This document shows positions 10,741 to 20,026 of a DNA stretch of 64,000 nt, one piece after another. Made by a program: the position numbers and the translations under genes. Position 1 is the first letter of the stretch; the number at the start of each line of letters is the position of its first letter. A model generated the notes under the pieces. It had not been told where the DNA came from, ran no database searches, and was given only the letters and a program-made list of their open reading frames with translations. This DNA is from Leuconostoc suionicum (lineage in GTDB: Bacteria; Bacillota; Bacilli; Lactobacillales; Lactobacillaceae), in contig NZ_CP015247.1 of the NCBI RefSeq assembly GCF_001891125.1, forward strand, positions 204,501 through 268,500, written 5' to 3'.

Positions 10741-11432
10741 TGACTCAAAAGCATGGTAAAAATTATGTAGCAGCAGTTGCAAAGGTAGAAGCTGAAAAAG
10801 CTTATGCTTTGAACGATGCTGTTTCATTGGTAAAAGAAATTGACTTTGCTAAGTTCGATGCTTCTGTTGAAGTAGTTTTCAAGTTGAACGTTGACACACG
10901 TCAAGCAGACCAACAATTGCGTGGTGCTGTTGTGTTGCCAAACGGAACAGGTAAAGATAAGACAGTCGTTGTCTTCGCACAAGGCGACAAGGCTAAGGAA
11001 GCCGAAGCTGCTGGTGCCGATGTTGTCGGTGCTGCTGATTTGGTACAACGTATCCAAGGTGGATGGTTAGACTTTGATGTAGCTGTTGCTACACCTGATA
11101 TGATGGCTCAAGTCGGTCGCGTAGGGCGTGCATTGGGTCCTAAGGGATTGATGCCAAACCCTAAGACTGGCACAGTTACAATGGACGTTACTAAGGCTGT
11201 TTCAGATGCCAAGGGCGGACAAGTAACATACCGTACAGATCGTGACGGAAACGTTGCAGTTCCTGTTGGTCGTGTATCATTTGAAGAAGGTAAGTTGGCT
11301 GAAAACATTAAGTCAATCGCCGAAACAGTTCTTAAGGCTCGTCCTGCTGCTGTTAAGGGTACTTATGTACAACACGTGTCAATTTCATCAACATTTGGTC
11401 CAGCCGTAACGTTGGATATTAATACATTGTAA
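10740..11432 (+). CDS. rplA: 50S ribosomal protein L1
   Basis: 230-aa ribosomal protein of the L1 stalk and probable autoregulator of the rplK-rplA operon. Conserved segments [18 protein letters not shown] and the C-terminal helix region are present. Its ATG overlaps the rplK stop, with AAGGAGG inside the end of rplK, giving coupled translation. Codon use is strongly biased toward the preferred codons (TTG, AAG, GAC) seen in the other ribosomal genes. Confidence 0.96.
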   Translation: MTQKHGKNYVAAVAKVEAEKAYALNDAVSLVKEIDFAKFDASVEVVFKLNVDTRQADQQLRGAVVLPNGTGKDKTVVVFAQGDKAKEAEAAGADVVGAADLVQRIQGGWLDFDVAVATPDMMAQVGRVGRALGPKGLMPNPKTGTVTMDVTKAVSDAKGGQVTYRTDRDGNVAVPVGRVSFEEGKLAENIKSIAETVLKARPAAVKGTYVQHVSISSTFGPAVTLDINTL

Positions 11433-11433
11433 T

Positions 11434-11462
11434 TTGACATTATCAACTTCGTTTGGTAAAAT
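11434..11462 (+). promoter_or_regulatory. rplJ-rplL promoter
   Basis: A consensus TTGACA (11434-11439), 17-base spacer and TAAAAT (11457-11462), immediately after the rplA stop. Confidence 0.75.
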
Positions 11463-11464
11463 TT

Positions 11465-11613
11465 ATTAAGTAATTGAATCCATTTTGCCTAAGACTCAGG
11501 TGATGCTTGCATCTTAATATCCTGCCGAGGAAGTTTAAAAACTTTTCCCGTGTGTCTTTTAGCGCACGGGATTTCTTTTGCAAAATAAATTTAAAGAAAG
11601 GAGATATATCATT
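11465..11613 (+). promoter_or_regulatory. L10 leader (autoregulatory mRNA leader of rplJ-rplL)
   Basis: A 150-base untranslated leader with the layout of the known Firmicute L10 leader: a 5' structured receptor containing GACTCAGGTGATGCTTGCATC, then an intrinsic terminator at 11547-11579 (CCCGTGTG pairs with CGCACGGG, followed by ATTTCTTTT), then the rplJ ribosome site AAAGGAGA. In this class, binding of L10(L12)4 is thought to favour termination. The class call rests on position and architecture. Confidence 0.7.
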
Positions 11614-12150
11614 ATGAGTGAAAAAGCTATTGCAGTTAAAGCACAAAAAGTTGAAGAAATTGCTGACCAATTTAAGGCAGCCGCTTCTGCCGTTGTTGTT
11701 GACCCTCGTGGATTGACAGTTGCTCAATCTACTGAATTACGTCATCAATTGCGTGAAGAAGGTGTTGTTCTTGAAGTTATCAAGAACAAAGTTTTGACAC
11801 GTGCTGCTGAGAAAGCTGGTTACGCTGAATTGAACGACATTTTTGCCGGACCTTCAGCAGTTGCCTTTTCAAACGATGATGCAGTTGCACCAGCACGTAT
11901 CTTGAAAAAGTTTGCTGATGAAAACGAAGCCTTGGAAATCAAGGGTGGTGTCGTTGACGGCACTATCGCTAATATCGATGACATTAACAAGTATGCATCA
12001 TTGCCTTCACGTGAAGGTTTGCTTGGTCAATTGATGGCAGAATTCCAATTCTCAATTCGTTCATTTGCATATGCTGTTAAGGCAGTGCAAGACAAGTTGG
12101 AAGAGGAATCTGCAGCTCCTGCTGCAGAAGCATCAACGGATGCTGAATAA
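11614..12150 (+). CDS. rplJ: 50S ribosomal protein L10
   Basis: 178-aa stalk base protein that anchors L7/L12 dimers to the ribosome. The start ATG at 11614 follows AAAGGAGATATATCATT; an earlier in-frame start at 11578 lies inside the leader terminator and is unlikely. The N-terminus SEKAIAVKAQKVEEIADQFK is typical. The tail is Ala/Glu rich. Probably autoregulated through the leader. Confidence 0.96.
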   Translation: MSEKAIAVKAQKVEEIADQFKAAASAVVVDPRGLTVAQSTELRHQLREEGVVLEVIKNKVLTRAAEKAGYAELNDIFAGPSAVAFSNDDAVAPARILKKFADENEALEIKGGVVDGTIANIDDINKYASLPSREGLLGQLMAEFQFSIRSFAYAVKAVQDKLEEESAAPAAEASTDAE

Positions 12151-12194
12151 TATTTAACTAAAAACACATAAAAATCATTTGGAGGATTTAGATC

Positions 12195-12560
12195 ATGGCT
12201 TTTGATAAAGACGCGATCATCGCATCATTGAAGGATGCAACGATCTTGGACTTGGCTGACTTGGTTTCAGCTATCGAAGAAGAATTTAACGTTTCAGCAG
12301 CAGCTCCAGTAGCAGCTGCTGGTGCTGCTGACGGTGCTGCCGCAGCAAAGTCAGAATTTGACGTAGAATTGACTTCAGCAGGTACTGCTAAGGTTAAGGT
12401 TATCAAGGCAGTTCGTGAAGCAACTGGCTTGGGCTTGAAGGAAGCTAAAGACTTAGTTGACAACGCACCTTCAGTTGTTAAAGAAGGCTTGAGTGAAGAC
12501 GATGCTAACGCATTGAAGGAATCTTTGGAAGCAACTGGTGCTTCAGTTACTGTAAAGTAA
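12195..12560 (+). CDS. rplL: 50S ribosomal protein L7/L12
   Basis: 121-aa ribosomal stalk protein that recruits translation factors. It has an N-terminal dimerisation domain, an Ala-rich hinge (about residues 35-52) and a C-terminal domain with [34 protein letters not shown] precedes the ATG. A strong terminator follows. Confidence 0.96.
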   Translation: MAFDKDAIIASLKDATILDLADLVSAIEEEFNVSAAAPVAAAGAADGAAAAKSEFDVELTSAGTAKVKVIKAVREATGLGLKEAKDLVDNAPSVVKEGLSEDDANALKESLEATGASVTVK

Positions 12561-12573
12561 TCTTTCTCAACAT

Positions 12574-12606
12574 AAAAAAAGAAGTACTTTTGTACTTCTT
12601 TTTTTG
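12574..12606 (+). terminator. Terminator of rplJ-rplL
   Basis: A-run, GAAGTAC, TTTT loop, GTACTTC and a run of T. The symmetric A and T runs would work in both directions, but the gene downstream is on the same strand. Confidence 0.88.
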
Positions 12607-12657
12607 TACATATTACGTATCAGGCAGTTATTATTTTAATCTAAAGGAGCTAGTACA

Positions 12658-13293
12658 ATGACAGAAAAAAACATTTCTGGAGAACAGTATTTTACAGCTA
12701 ATCCCAACGCGGAACATCATTATCAAAATTTTGATTTTGACTTGCTAGGGCATGAATTGCATTTTACAACGGATAGTGGCGTATTTTCAAAATCTACCGT
12801 TGATTTTGGGACAAGAACAATGTTGGATGCTTTAGAAAAAACAAGTATACCCATTGGGAAGGTACTGGATTTAGGAACAGGCTATGGTCCTGTAGGTATT
12901 ACTGTGGCAAAAGCTTATCAACGTCATGTGGATATGGTTGATGTGAATGAAAGAGCGTTAGATTTAGCACGCAAAAATGCCCAACAAAACGGTGTTGCTC
13001 AACAAGTGAATATTTTTAATTCGGATGTTTACGCAAGTATTAGTGACAAGTATGCACTAATTTTGGTTAATCCACCAATTCGCGCTGGAAAGCAAGTTGT
13101 GACCACAATGCTTCAAGAAGCGGCTAACTATTTGCAAGATGGCGGAAAGCTAATTGCGGTGTTGCAAAAGAAGCAAGGCGCACCTTCGGCTCAAAAAAAT
13201 ATGTCACTTGCTTTTGGTAATGCTCAGGTGATTCATAAAAACAAGGGATATTACATCTTGGAGAGCACTTATGGCACAAATACCGACATTTAG
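12658..13293 (+). CDS. Class I SAM-dependent methyltransferase, RsmC/YbxB-like
   Basis: 211-aa methyltransferase with the SAM-binding motif LDLGTGYGPVGI and the NPPI catalytic motif (LVNPPIRAGK) typical of N2-guanine rRNA methyltransferases. The same gene follows rplL in Bacillus (ybxB). The likely target is a guanine of 16S rRNA by comparison with RsmC, but this is not proven for the Gram-positive group. The 3' end overlaps tadA by 23 bases. Confidence 0.8.
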   Translation: MTEKNISGEQYFTANPNAEHHYQNFDFDLLGHELHFTTDSGVFSKSTVDFGTRTMLDALEKTSIPIGKVLDLGTGYGPVGITVAKAYQRHVDMVDVNERALDLARKNAQQNGVAQQVNIFNSDVYASISDKYALILVNPPIRAGKQVVTTMLQEAANYLQDGGKLIAVLQKKQGAPSAQKNMSLAFGNAQVIHKNKGYYILESTYGTNTDI

Positions 13294-13777
13294 TGACGAA
13301 CAAATTGATTATTTCATGCAAGAGGCGTTGAATGAAGCTAAAATTGCTCAAAGTGAAGGTGAAGTGCCCATTGGCGCTGTTATAGTTTATGAAAACCAAA
13401 TTATTGCGCGTGCGCACAATCATCGGGAGGCGAATCAGTTAGCCACTGCCCATGCAGAATTACTAGCAATCGAGTCTGCCAATACAAAGCTTAAGTCTTG
13501 GCGGTTAGAAAACACAGCATTATTTGTGACGTTAGAACCTTGCATCATGTGTGCTGGAGCAATTATTAATGCACGCATTCCTGTTGTTTATTACGGTGCT
13601 AATGATCCCAAAGGTGGTGCCACGCGCTCTCTATATTCTCTATTAGAGGATAGTCGGTTGAATCATATGGTTAAAGTGTACGAAGGCATACGTGGTGAAG
13701 AATCAGGTCTATTATTACAGCGTTTCTTTAGCGACATTCGTGCGAAACGTAAAATTCGTAAAGCGATTGCAAAGTAA
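13271..13777 (+). CDS. tadA: tRNA-specific adenosine deaminase TadA
   Basis: 168-aa zinc deaminase converting A34 to inosine in tRNA-Arg(ACG). Catalytic H61-A-E63 and the zinc pair PC91-x-x-C94 are both present. The start has GGAGA ten bases upstream, inside the previous gene. It lies between an rRNA-modifying methyltransferase and SRP RNA, the usual environment ahead of dnaX in Lactobacillales. Confidence 0.93.
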   Translation: MAQIPTFSDEQIDYFMQEALNEAKIAQSEGEVPIGAVIVYENQIIARAHNHREANQLATAHAELLAIESANTKLKSWRLENTALFVTLEPCIMCAGAIINARIPVVYYGANDPKGGATRSLYSLLEDSRLNHMVKVYEGIRGEESGLLLQRFFSDIRAKRKIRKAIAK

Positions 13778-13840
13778 ATAATTGCTATTTAACATAAAAA
13801 AAGTTTATAATAACATGTAGAAAATAAAAGAGGCAAATGA

Positions 13841-14359
13841 ATGCAAAATCCGAACGCATGGCGTACTGATAAGGACTATATAAATATTATTGATGATTTG
13901 TTACAGCATGAAGAAGTGCAACAACTAGCACGCTATACACAACACCATTTTTCTAACCGTTTAACTCATTCAATTTCTGTATCATACCAGTCATATTTAA
14001 TCGCAAAGAAAATTGGTGCTGATGAAGTCGCAACTGCACGAGCAGGTTTACTTCATGATTTGTTTTACTATGATTGGCGCGTAACAAAGTTTGACGAGGG
14101 ATCACATGCTTATGTGCATCCACGTATTGCGCTGAAAAATGCGCGTAAAATTACAAATATCAGCGATAAAGAAGCTGATATTATTGTAAAACACATGTTT
14201 GGTGCAACCATTGCCTTACCAAAGTATCGGGAAAGTTGGATTGTTTCATTGGTTGATGATTTTGCGGCAGTTAATGAATATCTAATTCCTAAAACTTATC
14301 TGACTTATTTTAAGTGGCAAGAAAAATTGGCAACGAAATTTGTATCTGTATTTGCTTAA
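13841..14359 (+). CDS. HD-domain phosphohydrolase
   Basis: 172-aa protein with the metal-binding H...HD...D set: H in RLTHSISVSYQS, HD in AGLLHDLFYYD, and D in SLVDDFAAV. The HD superfamily comprises nucleotide and cyclic nucleotide phosphohydrolases; the substrate of this one is unknown. The stop codon forms part of the -35 region of the SRP RNA promoter, so the two units are tightly packed. Confidence 0.75.
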   Translation: MQNPNAWRTDKDYINIIDDLLQHEEVQQLARYTQHHFSNRLTHSISVSYQSYLIAKKIGADEVATARAGLLHDLFYYDWRVTKFDEGSHAYVHPRIALKNARKITNISDKEADIIVKHMFGATIALPKYRESWIVSLVDDFAAVNEYLIPKTYLTYFKWQEKLATKFVSVFA

Positions 14360-14380
14360 AGTAACAAAATTAGATATAAT
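14352..14380 (+). promoter_or_regulatory. Promoter of the SRP RNA gene
   Basis: TTGCTT (14352-14357), 17-base spacer and consensus TATAAT (14375-14380). The start site would fall at about 14387, at the 5' end of the RNA. Confidence 0.7.
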
Positions 14381-14384
14381 ATAA

Positions 14385-14468
14385 AAGCAGGCAAATGTCG
14401 GCTCTCGAACCGGGTCAGGACAGGAATGTAGCAGCCCTAAGGTTGTTCGATGTTGTGCTTGTGTACAT
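14385..14468 (+). ncRNA. ffs: Signal recognition particle RNA, small bacterial type (4.5S-like)
   Basis: The conserved apical hairpin with the Ffh-binding symmetric and asymmetric loops is present as GGTCAGGACAGGAATG followed by GCAGCCCTAAGG. The ends pair as AAGCA..CAA with TTG..TGCTT. No Alu domain is seen, so this is the short form, acting with Ffh and FtsY in co-translational targeting. It is followed at once by a terminator. Its position before dnaX is conserved in Firmicutes. Exact ends are estimates. Confidence 0.9.
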
Positions 14469-14472
14469 AAGT

Positions 14473-14495
14473 GGCCGCTTAGCGGTCTTTTTTTA
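14473..14495 (+). terminator. Terminator of SRP RNA
   Basis: GGCCGCT and AGCGGTC form a short stem followed by seven T. Confidence 0.8.
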
Positions 14496-14615
14496 TAAAA
14501 ACAAATGTTATAAATCGGTGGTTTTATGCAAACTAAGAACCCCAATATGATATAAAACATATAGCCGACAAGTAGCACCAAACATGTTTACCAATGATAT
14601 ATGGAGGTGATGAAA

Positions 14616-16337
14616 TTGGCATATCAAGCATTGTATCGCGTCTATCGACCACGTTCTTTTGAGGACATGGTTGGTCAAAAAATCATTACACAGACGCTAA
14701 AAAATGCAATAGCGACGCACCAAACAGGGCATGCGTATCTATTTAGTGGTCCTCGTGGAACTGGTAAGACATCAGCTGCTAAAATTTTTGCACGTGAAGT
14801 TAATGGTATAGCGCCGGAGACTGATGATTCTCAAATTCCTGATATTATCGAAATAGACGCTGCCTCAAATAACGGTGTTGACGAAATCCGAAACATTCGC
14901 GATGGGGCAAATTATGCGCCAATAGAATCTGAATATAAAATTTATATTATTGACGAGGTTCACATGTTGTCCTCGGGTGCTTTTAATGCACTATTGAAAA
15001 CATTAGAAGAACCGCCAGCTAATGTTAAGTTTATTTTAGCAACGACGGAGCCACAAAAAATACCAGCAACTATTTTATCTCGAACGCAGAGATTTGAATT
15101 TAAACGCATTGATAATGACACTATTCAAGCTAGGATGGCTGAAATTCTGCAAAAAGAAGGCGTTTCGTTTGATGATGATGCGCTTCACATTATTGCAAAT
15201 GTTGCAGAAGGTGGGATGCGGGACGCTTTGTCAATTTTGGATCAAGTGTTAGCTTTTGGCGCTGATCATGTAACGTTTGAAAATGCCTTGCAAGTTACCG
15301 GATCGACAACGGCCTCACAGTTAGTGACCTATTTGCAGCAGGTAAGTAATTACGATACAGAATCTGCTCTCCAGACATTACACGATATATTGTTAGAAGG
15401 AAAAGATGCAGTACGTTTCGTAGCAGATTTGTTAGGTGTGTTGCGTGATGTGATGTTAGCGGAAGTGGCCCCGAATTTAATTAAAACGACGGCACCATTG
15501 GCTGATTTGAAGGCCTTAACAATAAAGTTAGGTACTTCCCGTATTCAGCAAATGATGGTCACTTTGGATGACATTCAAAAACAATTATTACAGACCATGC
15601 AGAGTGATGTATATTTAGAGCTACTCACTGTTAAACTGTCTATGCCAGAACCTGAACAAACTGTACCTGCAAAGCAATCCCCCAATGTTATTAAAGAAAA
15701 GCCTCAAAATATTGACGATATTGTTAAGGCGCCAAAAAGTACAGAAGTTCCTGAGAAACAAGTTGTTGAACCAGCAATAGAAAAAATACCAGTAGAAGTG
15801 TCTGCTGTAGAGAATGCTGAATATGAAGATTTGTTAGTTCGCACTGGGCAAAACGCAGTATTTGCAGTCTTAATTGCTGCGAAACGTGATGCCTTAGCAC
15901 GAGTTAAAAACGCTTGGTCCGACTTATTGCGACAATTTAATGTTACGCAACAGGCAATGCTTACCATAGCCGAACCGATTGCAGCAAGTGAACAGGCTGT
16001 GGTCTTGGCTTTTGATTATCCTGTGTTATTAGAACAGGCGCTACACGATGCTACATTACAAAACCATTTGGTGCAGCAACTACAATCACAGAATTTACCA
16101 AGCGAACTAGTGTTTATCTCGCAAGATGAATGGACCTCTGATCGTGCATTGTATGTGAATAAATTAAAAACTGGCGAAACACCTCAAATTCAATTAGAAG
16201 ATGTGCCTCGAGTGAAAGCTGCCAATTTACCAGCGACTCCTACAAAAACTCCGCAAGCATCAAGCAATAAGGAGCTAAAAATTGTTAGTGAGGCTAAAGA
16301 ATTATTCGGCGAGGATCTCGTGAATATTGTTGACTGA
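14616..16337 (+). CDS. dnaX: DNA polymerase III subunits gamma/tau
   Basis: Clamp-loader AAA+ ATPase, 573 aa from a TTG start at 14616 (MAYQALYRVYRPRSF), chosen because GGAGGT at 14603-14608 has ideal spacing to it; ATGs at 14601 and 14610 overlap or crowd the ribosome site. P-loop GPRGTGKT (45-52), DEVH, and sensor motif ILSRTQRF are present. Unusual: the four-cysteine zinc module that normally sits between the P-loop helix and the IDAAS motif is absent; only about a dozen residues without any Cys separate REVNG from IIEIDAAS. The long C-terminal region is the tau part binding DnaB and alpha. Confidence 0.95.
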   Translation: MAYQALYRVYRPRSFEDMVGQKIITQTLKNAIATHQTGHAYLFSGPRGTGKTSAAKIFAREVNGIAPETDDSQIPDIIEIDAASNNGVDEIRNIRDGANYAPIESEYKIYIIDEVHMLSSGAFNALLKTLEEPPANVKFILATTEPQKIPATILSRTQRFEFKRIDNDTIQARMAEILQKEGVSFDDDALHIIANVAEGGMRDALSILDQVLAFGADHVTFENALQVTGSTTASQLVTYLQQVSNYDTESALQTLHDILLEGKDAVRFVADLLGVLRDVMLAEVAPNLIKTTAPLADLKALTIKLGTSRIQQMMVTLDDIQKQLLQTMQSDVYLELLTVKLSMPEPEQTVPAKQSPNVIKEKPQNIDDIVKAPKSTEVPEKQVVEPAIEKIPVEVSAVENAEYEDLLVRTGQNAVFAVLIAAKRDALARVKNAWSDLLRQFNVTQQAMLTIAEPIAASEQAVVLAFDYPVLLEQALHDATLQNHLVQQLQSQNLPSELVFISQDEWTSDRALYVNKLKTGETPQIQLEDVPRVKAANLPATPTKTPQASSNKELKIVSEAKELFGEDLVNIVD

Positions 16338-16355
16338 TTAATATAGGAAGGAAAT

Positions 16356-16997
16356 ATGTTTAACGCAGTACGCGTGAGGCATTTTGAAAATATGCAATAC
16401 CCTGAACCTATCGCTAAATTAATAGATAGTTACACGAAGCTGCCTGGCATTGGTCCAAAAACGGCCACAAGGCTAGCTTTTTATACATTAGGTATGAATG
16501 AAGAAGATGTACAGGATTTTTCTAAGGCATTAATTTCCGCCAAAACTGATTTAACTTTCTGCTCTATTTGTGGTAATATTACTGCAACTGATAGCGACCC
16601 ATGCGTTATTTGTCGCGATCAATCACGTGATCAGTCAACGATTTTTGTTGTCGAAAATTCACGTGATGTAATGGCGATGGAAAATACGCGAGATTATCAC
16701 GGCCTATACCATGTTTTAAATGGTGTTATTTCTCCTAGCGCAGGAACAGGACCAGAGGATATTAATTTACCAAGTTTGATTCGACGTTTGTCTGAGCATG
16801 AGGAAATTAAAGAAGTGATTGTCGGCACAAATGCGAATGCTGAAGGGGAAGCCACTGCAATGTATTTAGCTCGTTTACTGAAACCGGCCGGTATCGAAGT
16901 TACCCGTTTAGCGCATGGTTTAGCTGTTGGATCTGATATTGATTATGCTGATGAATTAACACTCATCAAAGCAGTACAAGGACGGACAAAATTATGA
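16356..16997 (+). CDS. recR: Recombination mediator protein RecR
   Basis: 213 aa from the ATG at 16356, which has the better ribosome site (AGGAAGGAAAT). The canonical RecR start would be the internal ATG at 16392 ([14 protein letters not shown]), giving 201 aa, so the first 12 residues are extra or untranslated. A helix-hairpin-helix ([14 protein letters not shown]), a four-Cys zinc finger (C-x2-C..C-x2-C) and a Toprim domain are in order. It acts with RecF and RecO in loading RecA on gaps. The stop overlaps the next start. Confidence 0.94.
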   Translation: MFNAVRVRHFENMQYPEPIAKLIDSYTKLPGIGPKTATRLAFYTLGMNEEDVQDFSKALISAKTDLTFCSICGNITATDSDPCVICRDQSRDQSTIFVVENSRDVMAMENTRDYHGLYHVLNGVISPSAGTGPEDINLPSLIRRLSEHEEIKEVIVGTNANAEGEATAMYLARLLKPAGIEVTRLAHGLAVGSDIDYADELTLIKAVQGRTKL

Positions 16998-17254
16998 TAT
17001 TTGGCAAGAAAAAAACTGGATTGCGCGAAGAGTATGATAGAGCACTTGTATTTCAAATTGATAAAGCAAAAATTGACTGGGATACGGCAAGAAACTCTGA
17101 AGCAGCATTACTTGATGGTCAAGTGAATTTGCGACTCATACAAGCGCAAACGGCACTGGCACGTGCTAAATTTAATTATTTGTATCGCGAAGCACGTCGT
17201 CGTAAAACAGTTGGGCACATGCAAACCCATGTTTTAAAAACAGATCGTATTTAA
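16994..17254 (+). CDS. YaaL family protein (DUF2508)
   Basis: 86-aa charged helical protein. The dnaX-recR-yaaL order and segments such as [17 protein letters not shown] and [16 protein letters not shown] identify the DUF2508/YaaL family. Overlaps recR by four bases (ATGA). Function unknown. Confidence 0.75.
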   Translation: MIFGKKKTGLREEYDRALVFQIDKAKIDWDTARNSEAALLDGQVNLRLIQAQTALARAKFNYLYREARRRKTVGHMQTHVLKTDRI

Positions 17255-17284
17255 TCATTAGACAAATTACTCATAAGGACTGTT

Positions 17285-17926
17285 ATGCCAAAACCAATAT
17301 TTATATCATTCGAAGGACCTGAGGGCGCTGGAAAAACAAGTGTTCTCGAGGCATTGATTTCAGAATTAAAAACTAAACTTGGCGATGATTTGGTAACTAC
17401 ACGTGAGCCAGGTGGCAATCCAATTTCTGAAGCAATTAGAGCGATTTTACAGCCAGAAGAAGATAATGGCATGGATAAACGAACTGAGGCGCTCTTATAT
17501 ACAGCTGCTCGACGTCAACATCTCGTGGAAAATATTAAACCAGCATTAGATCAAAACAAAATTGTGATATCTGACCGCTATGTTGATAGCTCACTTGCTT
17601 ATCAAGGGGGTGGTCGTGGCCTTGGAATCGATAATATTTGGGAGATCAATCAATTCGCAATTGATGGTCTATTGCCTGATATGACAATTTATCTTGATGT
17701 GCCTGTTGAAATTGGCTTGGCACGTGTAAATGAGAATCGTCAGGGTAAAATTGATCGACTAGATAAAGAGAGTATATCCTTTCATCAGAAGGTTCGAGAG
17801 ACATATTTAAAACTTCAAAGTGAATTTTCTGATAGAATTAAGATAGTAGATGCTACGCAACCACTTAACAAAGTCATTGATGACACGCGGATACTCATCA
17901 ACCAAATTCTGGAGGACAAATCATGA
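17285..17926 (+). CDS. tmk: Thymidylate kinase
   Basis: 213-aa dTMP kinase giving dTDP. P-loop GPEGAGKT, the DR motif in ISDRYVDSSLAYQG, and the lid region are present. The ribosome site AAGGACTGTT precedes the ATG. The stop overlaps the next start (ATGA). It supplies dTTP next to clamp-loader genes, an arrangement conserved in Firmicutes. Confidence 0.95.
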   Translation: MPKPIFISFEGPEGAGKTSVLEALISELKTKLGDDLVTTREPGGNPISEAIRAILQPEEDNGMDKRTEALLYTAARRQHLVENIKPALDQNKIVISDRYVDSSLAYQGGGRGLGIDNIWEINQFAIDGLLPDMTIYLDVPVEIGLARVNENRQGKIDRLDKESISFHQKVRETYLKLQSEFSDRIKIVDATQPLNKVIDDTRILINQILEDKS

Positions 17927-18252
17927 AATTAGTTACAGCAATTGTGCAAGATAAAGATACAACAAAACTCAGTAATGCTTTTGTGAAGGCAAATATTCGT
18001 GCAACACGTTTAGCCACATCAGGTGGTTTCTTAAGGTCAGGAAATACAACGTTCATAATTGCCATTGAAGATGAACGTGTACCAGAGGTTATGGAAATCA
18101 TTAAAAAGGTTTCACAAAAACGTAAGCAATTTATGGTGCCACCTATTAGCCTGGATGCTAGTGGTGACCATGCTGGTGCTTATCCAATTGAAATTGAAGT
18201 TGGTGGGGCGACGGTATTTACTCAGAGTATTGATTCATTTGAACAGTTCTGA
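17923..18252 (+). CDS. darA: Cyclic-di-AMP receptor DarA (YaaQ/PstA)
   Basis: 109-aa PII-like trimer that binds the second messenger c-di-AMP. The N-terminus MKLVTAIVQDKD and the loop TRLATSGGFLRSGNTTF match the family, with KRKQFMVPP near the large T-loop. It starts inside tmk after GGAGGACAAATC and ends one base into holB. The downstream targets in Firmicutes are largely unknown. Confidence 0.9.
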   Translation: MKLVTAIVQDKDTTKLSNAFVKANIRATRLATSGGFLRSGNTTFIIAIEDERVPEVMEIIKKVSQKRKQFMVPPISLDASGDHAGAYPIEIEVGGATVFTQSIDSFEQF

Positions 18253-19154
18253 TGTTACCAAATTTTGCAACAATTGCACAAAAAAATTATCCAACGCAAC
18301 TCGCTCATTTTAACGATTTACTGCAACAAGATAAGTTGAGTCATTTATATTTGTTTGTTGGTCCAAGCCAGTCCGCAAAACTGGCTTTTTCGCGTTATAT
18401 AGCTTGGCAAGTTGTTCACCCTGATGAACGCAATGCCTTGCGAATTACTGAAAATGAACATCCAGACGTACATATAACAGCGCCCATTCCGCCAGCTACG
18501 TCACTAAAAGTGGCTCAAATTCGTGATTTGACACCTGAATTTGTAACAACAGCCACTGAAAGTCCACGAAAAATATTTATTTTAGATGCGGTTGAAACAC
18601 TCACAGCAAGCGCAGCAAATTCCCTGTTAAAATTCATTGAGGAGCCTGCCGGACCACAATTAATTATGATGCTTACGGAAAATATGTCCGATGTTTTACC
18701 GACGATTAGATCACGCGCACAAGTAGTTCAGTTAGCATCAGCTATTACCAGTGATGATGATGGTTTAATGGACGATGATTGGCAAAAGCAGACCCAATTA
18801 GTATTGTTTAAGTGGTTTGAGCTTATGATGCAGAGACGAATTGAAGCATTTGCATTTGTACAGACAAAAATTATTGGTCAATTAAACGATACGAAGCAAC
18901 AGCAGTTATTTTTAAATTGGTTACATGAGTTGGCAAGAGATACAATTGTTTATGGCCAGATTCCAGATGAACGGTTAGCTTTTCCCAATCTAATTGGGCT
19001 ATATAAAACATTACGACAGCGCTATGATATGTATCGATTGGTTAAAGCAAGTGATGAAGTATTTGCTGACGATAAACTGCGTAAAGTGAACCTATCATTA
19101 CAAACACGGTTAGAGAAAATGACACTGGACGTCATAATCGCTCTGGGGGAATAA
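18252..19154 (+). CDS. holB: DNA polymerase III subunit delta'
   Basis: 300-aa clamp-loader subunit with AAA+ fold. The P-loop is degenerate (GPSQSAKLAF), as usual for delta', and the sensor-1 region ends in PTIRSRAQVVQL. It forms the loader with DnaX and delta. Translation is coupled to darA (one-base overlap). In other Lactobacillales yaaT/yabA follow; here rsmI begins one base after the stop. Confidence 0.9.
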   Translation: MLPNFATIAQKNYPTQLAHFNDLLQQDKLSHLYLFVGPSQSAKLAFSRYIAWQVVHPDERNALRITENEHPDVHITAPIPPATSLKVAQIRDLTPEFVTTATESPRKIFILDAVETLTASAANSLLKFIEEPAGPQLIMMLTENMSDVLPTIRSRAQVVQLASAITSDDDGLMDDDWQKQTQLVLFKWFELMMQRRIEAFAFVQTKIIGQLNDTKQQQLFLNWLHELARDTIVYGQIPDERLAFPNLIGLYKTLRQRYDMYRLVKASDEVFADDKLRKVNLSLQTRLEKMTLDVIIALGE

Positions 19155-19155
19155 A

Positions 19156-20025
19156 ATGCAGCAACAAAAAAGTTTTGAAAATCAAGAGACAGGAACGCTT
19201 TTTTTAGTTCCAACACCTATTGGTAATTTACAAGATATGTCGCCAAGAGCTATTGATACATTGCGCGATGCAGACATAATTGCTGCTGAAGATACACGCC
19301 ACACACAACAGTTACTAAATCATTTTGCAATCACGACAAAACAAACTAGTTTCCATGAACACAACTGGCAGGCAAAAATCCCTGGCCTAATTGCAGATTT
19401 ACGAAATGGAAAAAACGTAGCACAAGTTAGTGATGCGGGGATGCCCTCTATTTCTGATCCGGGCAAAGAATTAGTTGCGGCAGCTGTGGCTGAAAATATA
19501 GCCGTCGTACCGATTCCTGGTGCAACGGCTGGTGTGACAGCATTGATTGCCAGTGGTTTGGTGCCGCAGCCGTTTTATTTTTATGGGTTCTTACAACGTA
19601 AAAATAGTGAACAATTGGCAGAATTACAGCAGTTATCCACAATGCGGGATACAGTCATTTTTTATGAATCACCACATCGATTAAAGCAAACTTTAGTAAA
19701 TATCCAAAAAGTAATGGGTGACGATCGTCGTATTGTTTTAGCAAGAGAGCTAACAAAGCGCTATGAAGAATTTATTCGCGGAACGATTGATGAATTAGTT
19801 TCGTGGTCGCAATCAAATGAAATTCGTGGTGAGTTTGTAGTGATGATTGATGGCTTTCATGGAGAAATTTCTGAGCCAGATAACAGTATGGCACTAACTG
19901 TCCAAGAAGCAGTATCAGCACTGATTAAAAAGGGCCTAAAGCCCAATGCAGCAATAAAACAAATAGCAAAGGAACGAGGTCTTGATAGACAAGCAGTATA
20001 TGCGGACTATCACGAGATAGAGTAG
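19156..20025 (+). CDS. rsmI: 16S rRNA (cytidine1402-2'-O)-methyltransferase
   Basis: 289-aa SAM-dependent methyltransferase of the tetrapyrrole methylase fold. Family motifs TLFLVPTPIGNLQDMSPRAI at the N-terminus, ISDPGKELV, and RELTKRYEEF near position 195 are present. GGGGGAATAAA precedes the ATG. It methylates the ribosomal P-site nucleotide C1402. Confidence 0.94.
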   Translation: MQQQKSFENQETGTLFLVPTPIGNLQDMSPRAIDTLRDADIIAAEDTRHTQQLLNHFAITTKQTSFHEHNWQAKIPGLIADLRNGKNVAQVSDAGMPSISDPGKELVAAAVAENIAVVPIPGATAGVTALIASGLVPQPFYFYGFLQRKNSEQLAELQQLSTMRDTVIFYESPHRLKQTLVNIQKVMGDDRRIVLARELTKRYEEFIRGTIDELVSWSQSNEIRGEFVVMIDGFHGEISEPDNSMALTVQEAVSALIKKGLKPNAAIKQIAKERGLDRQAVYADYHEIE

Positions 20026-20026
20026 T

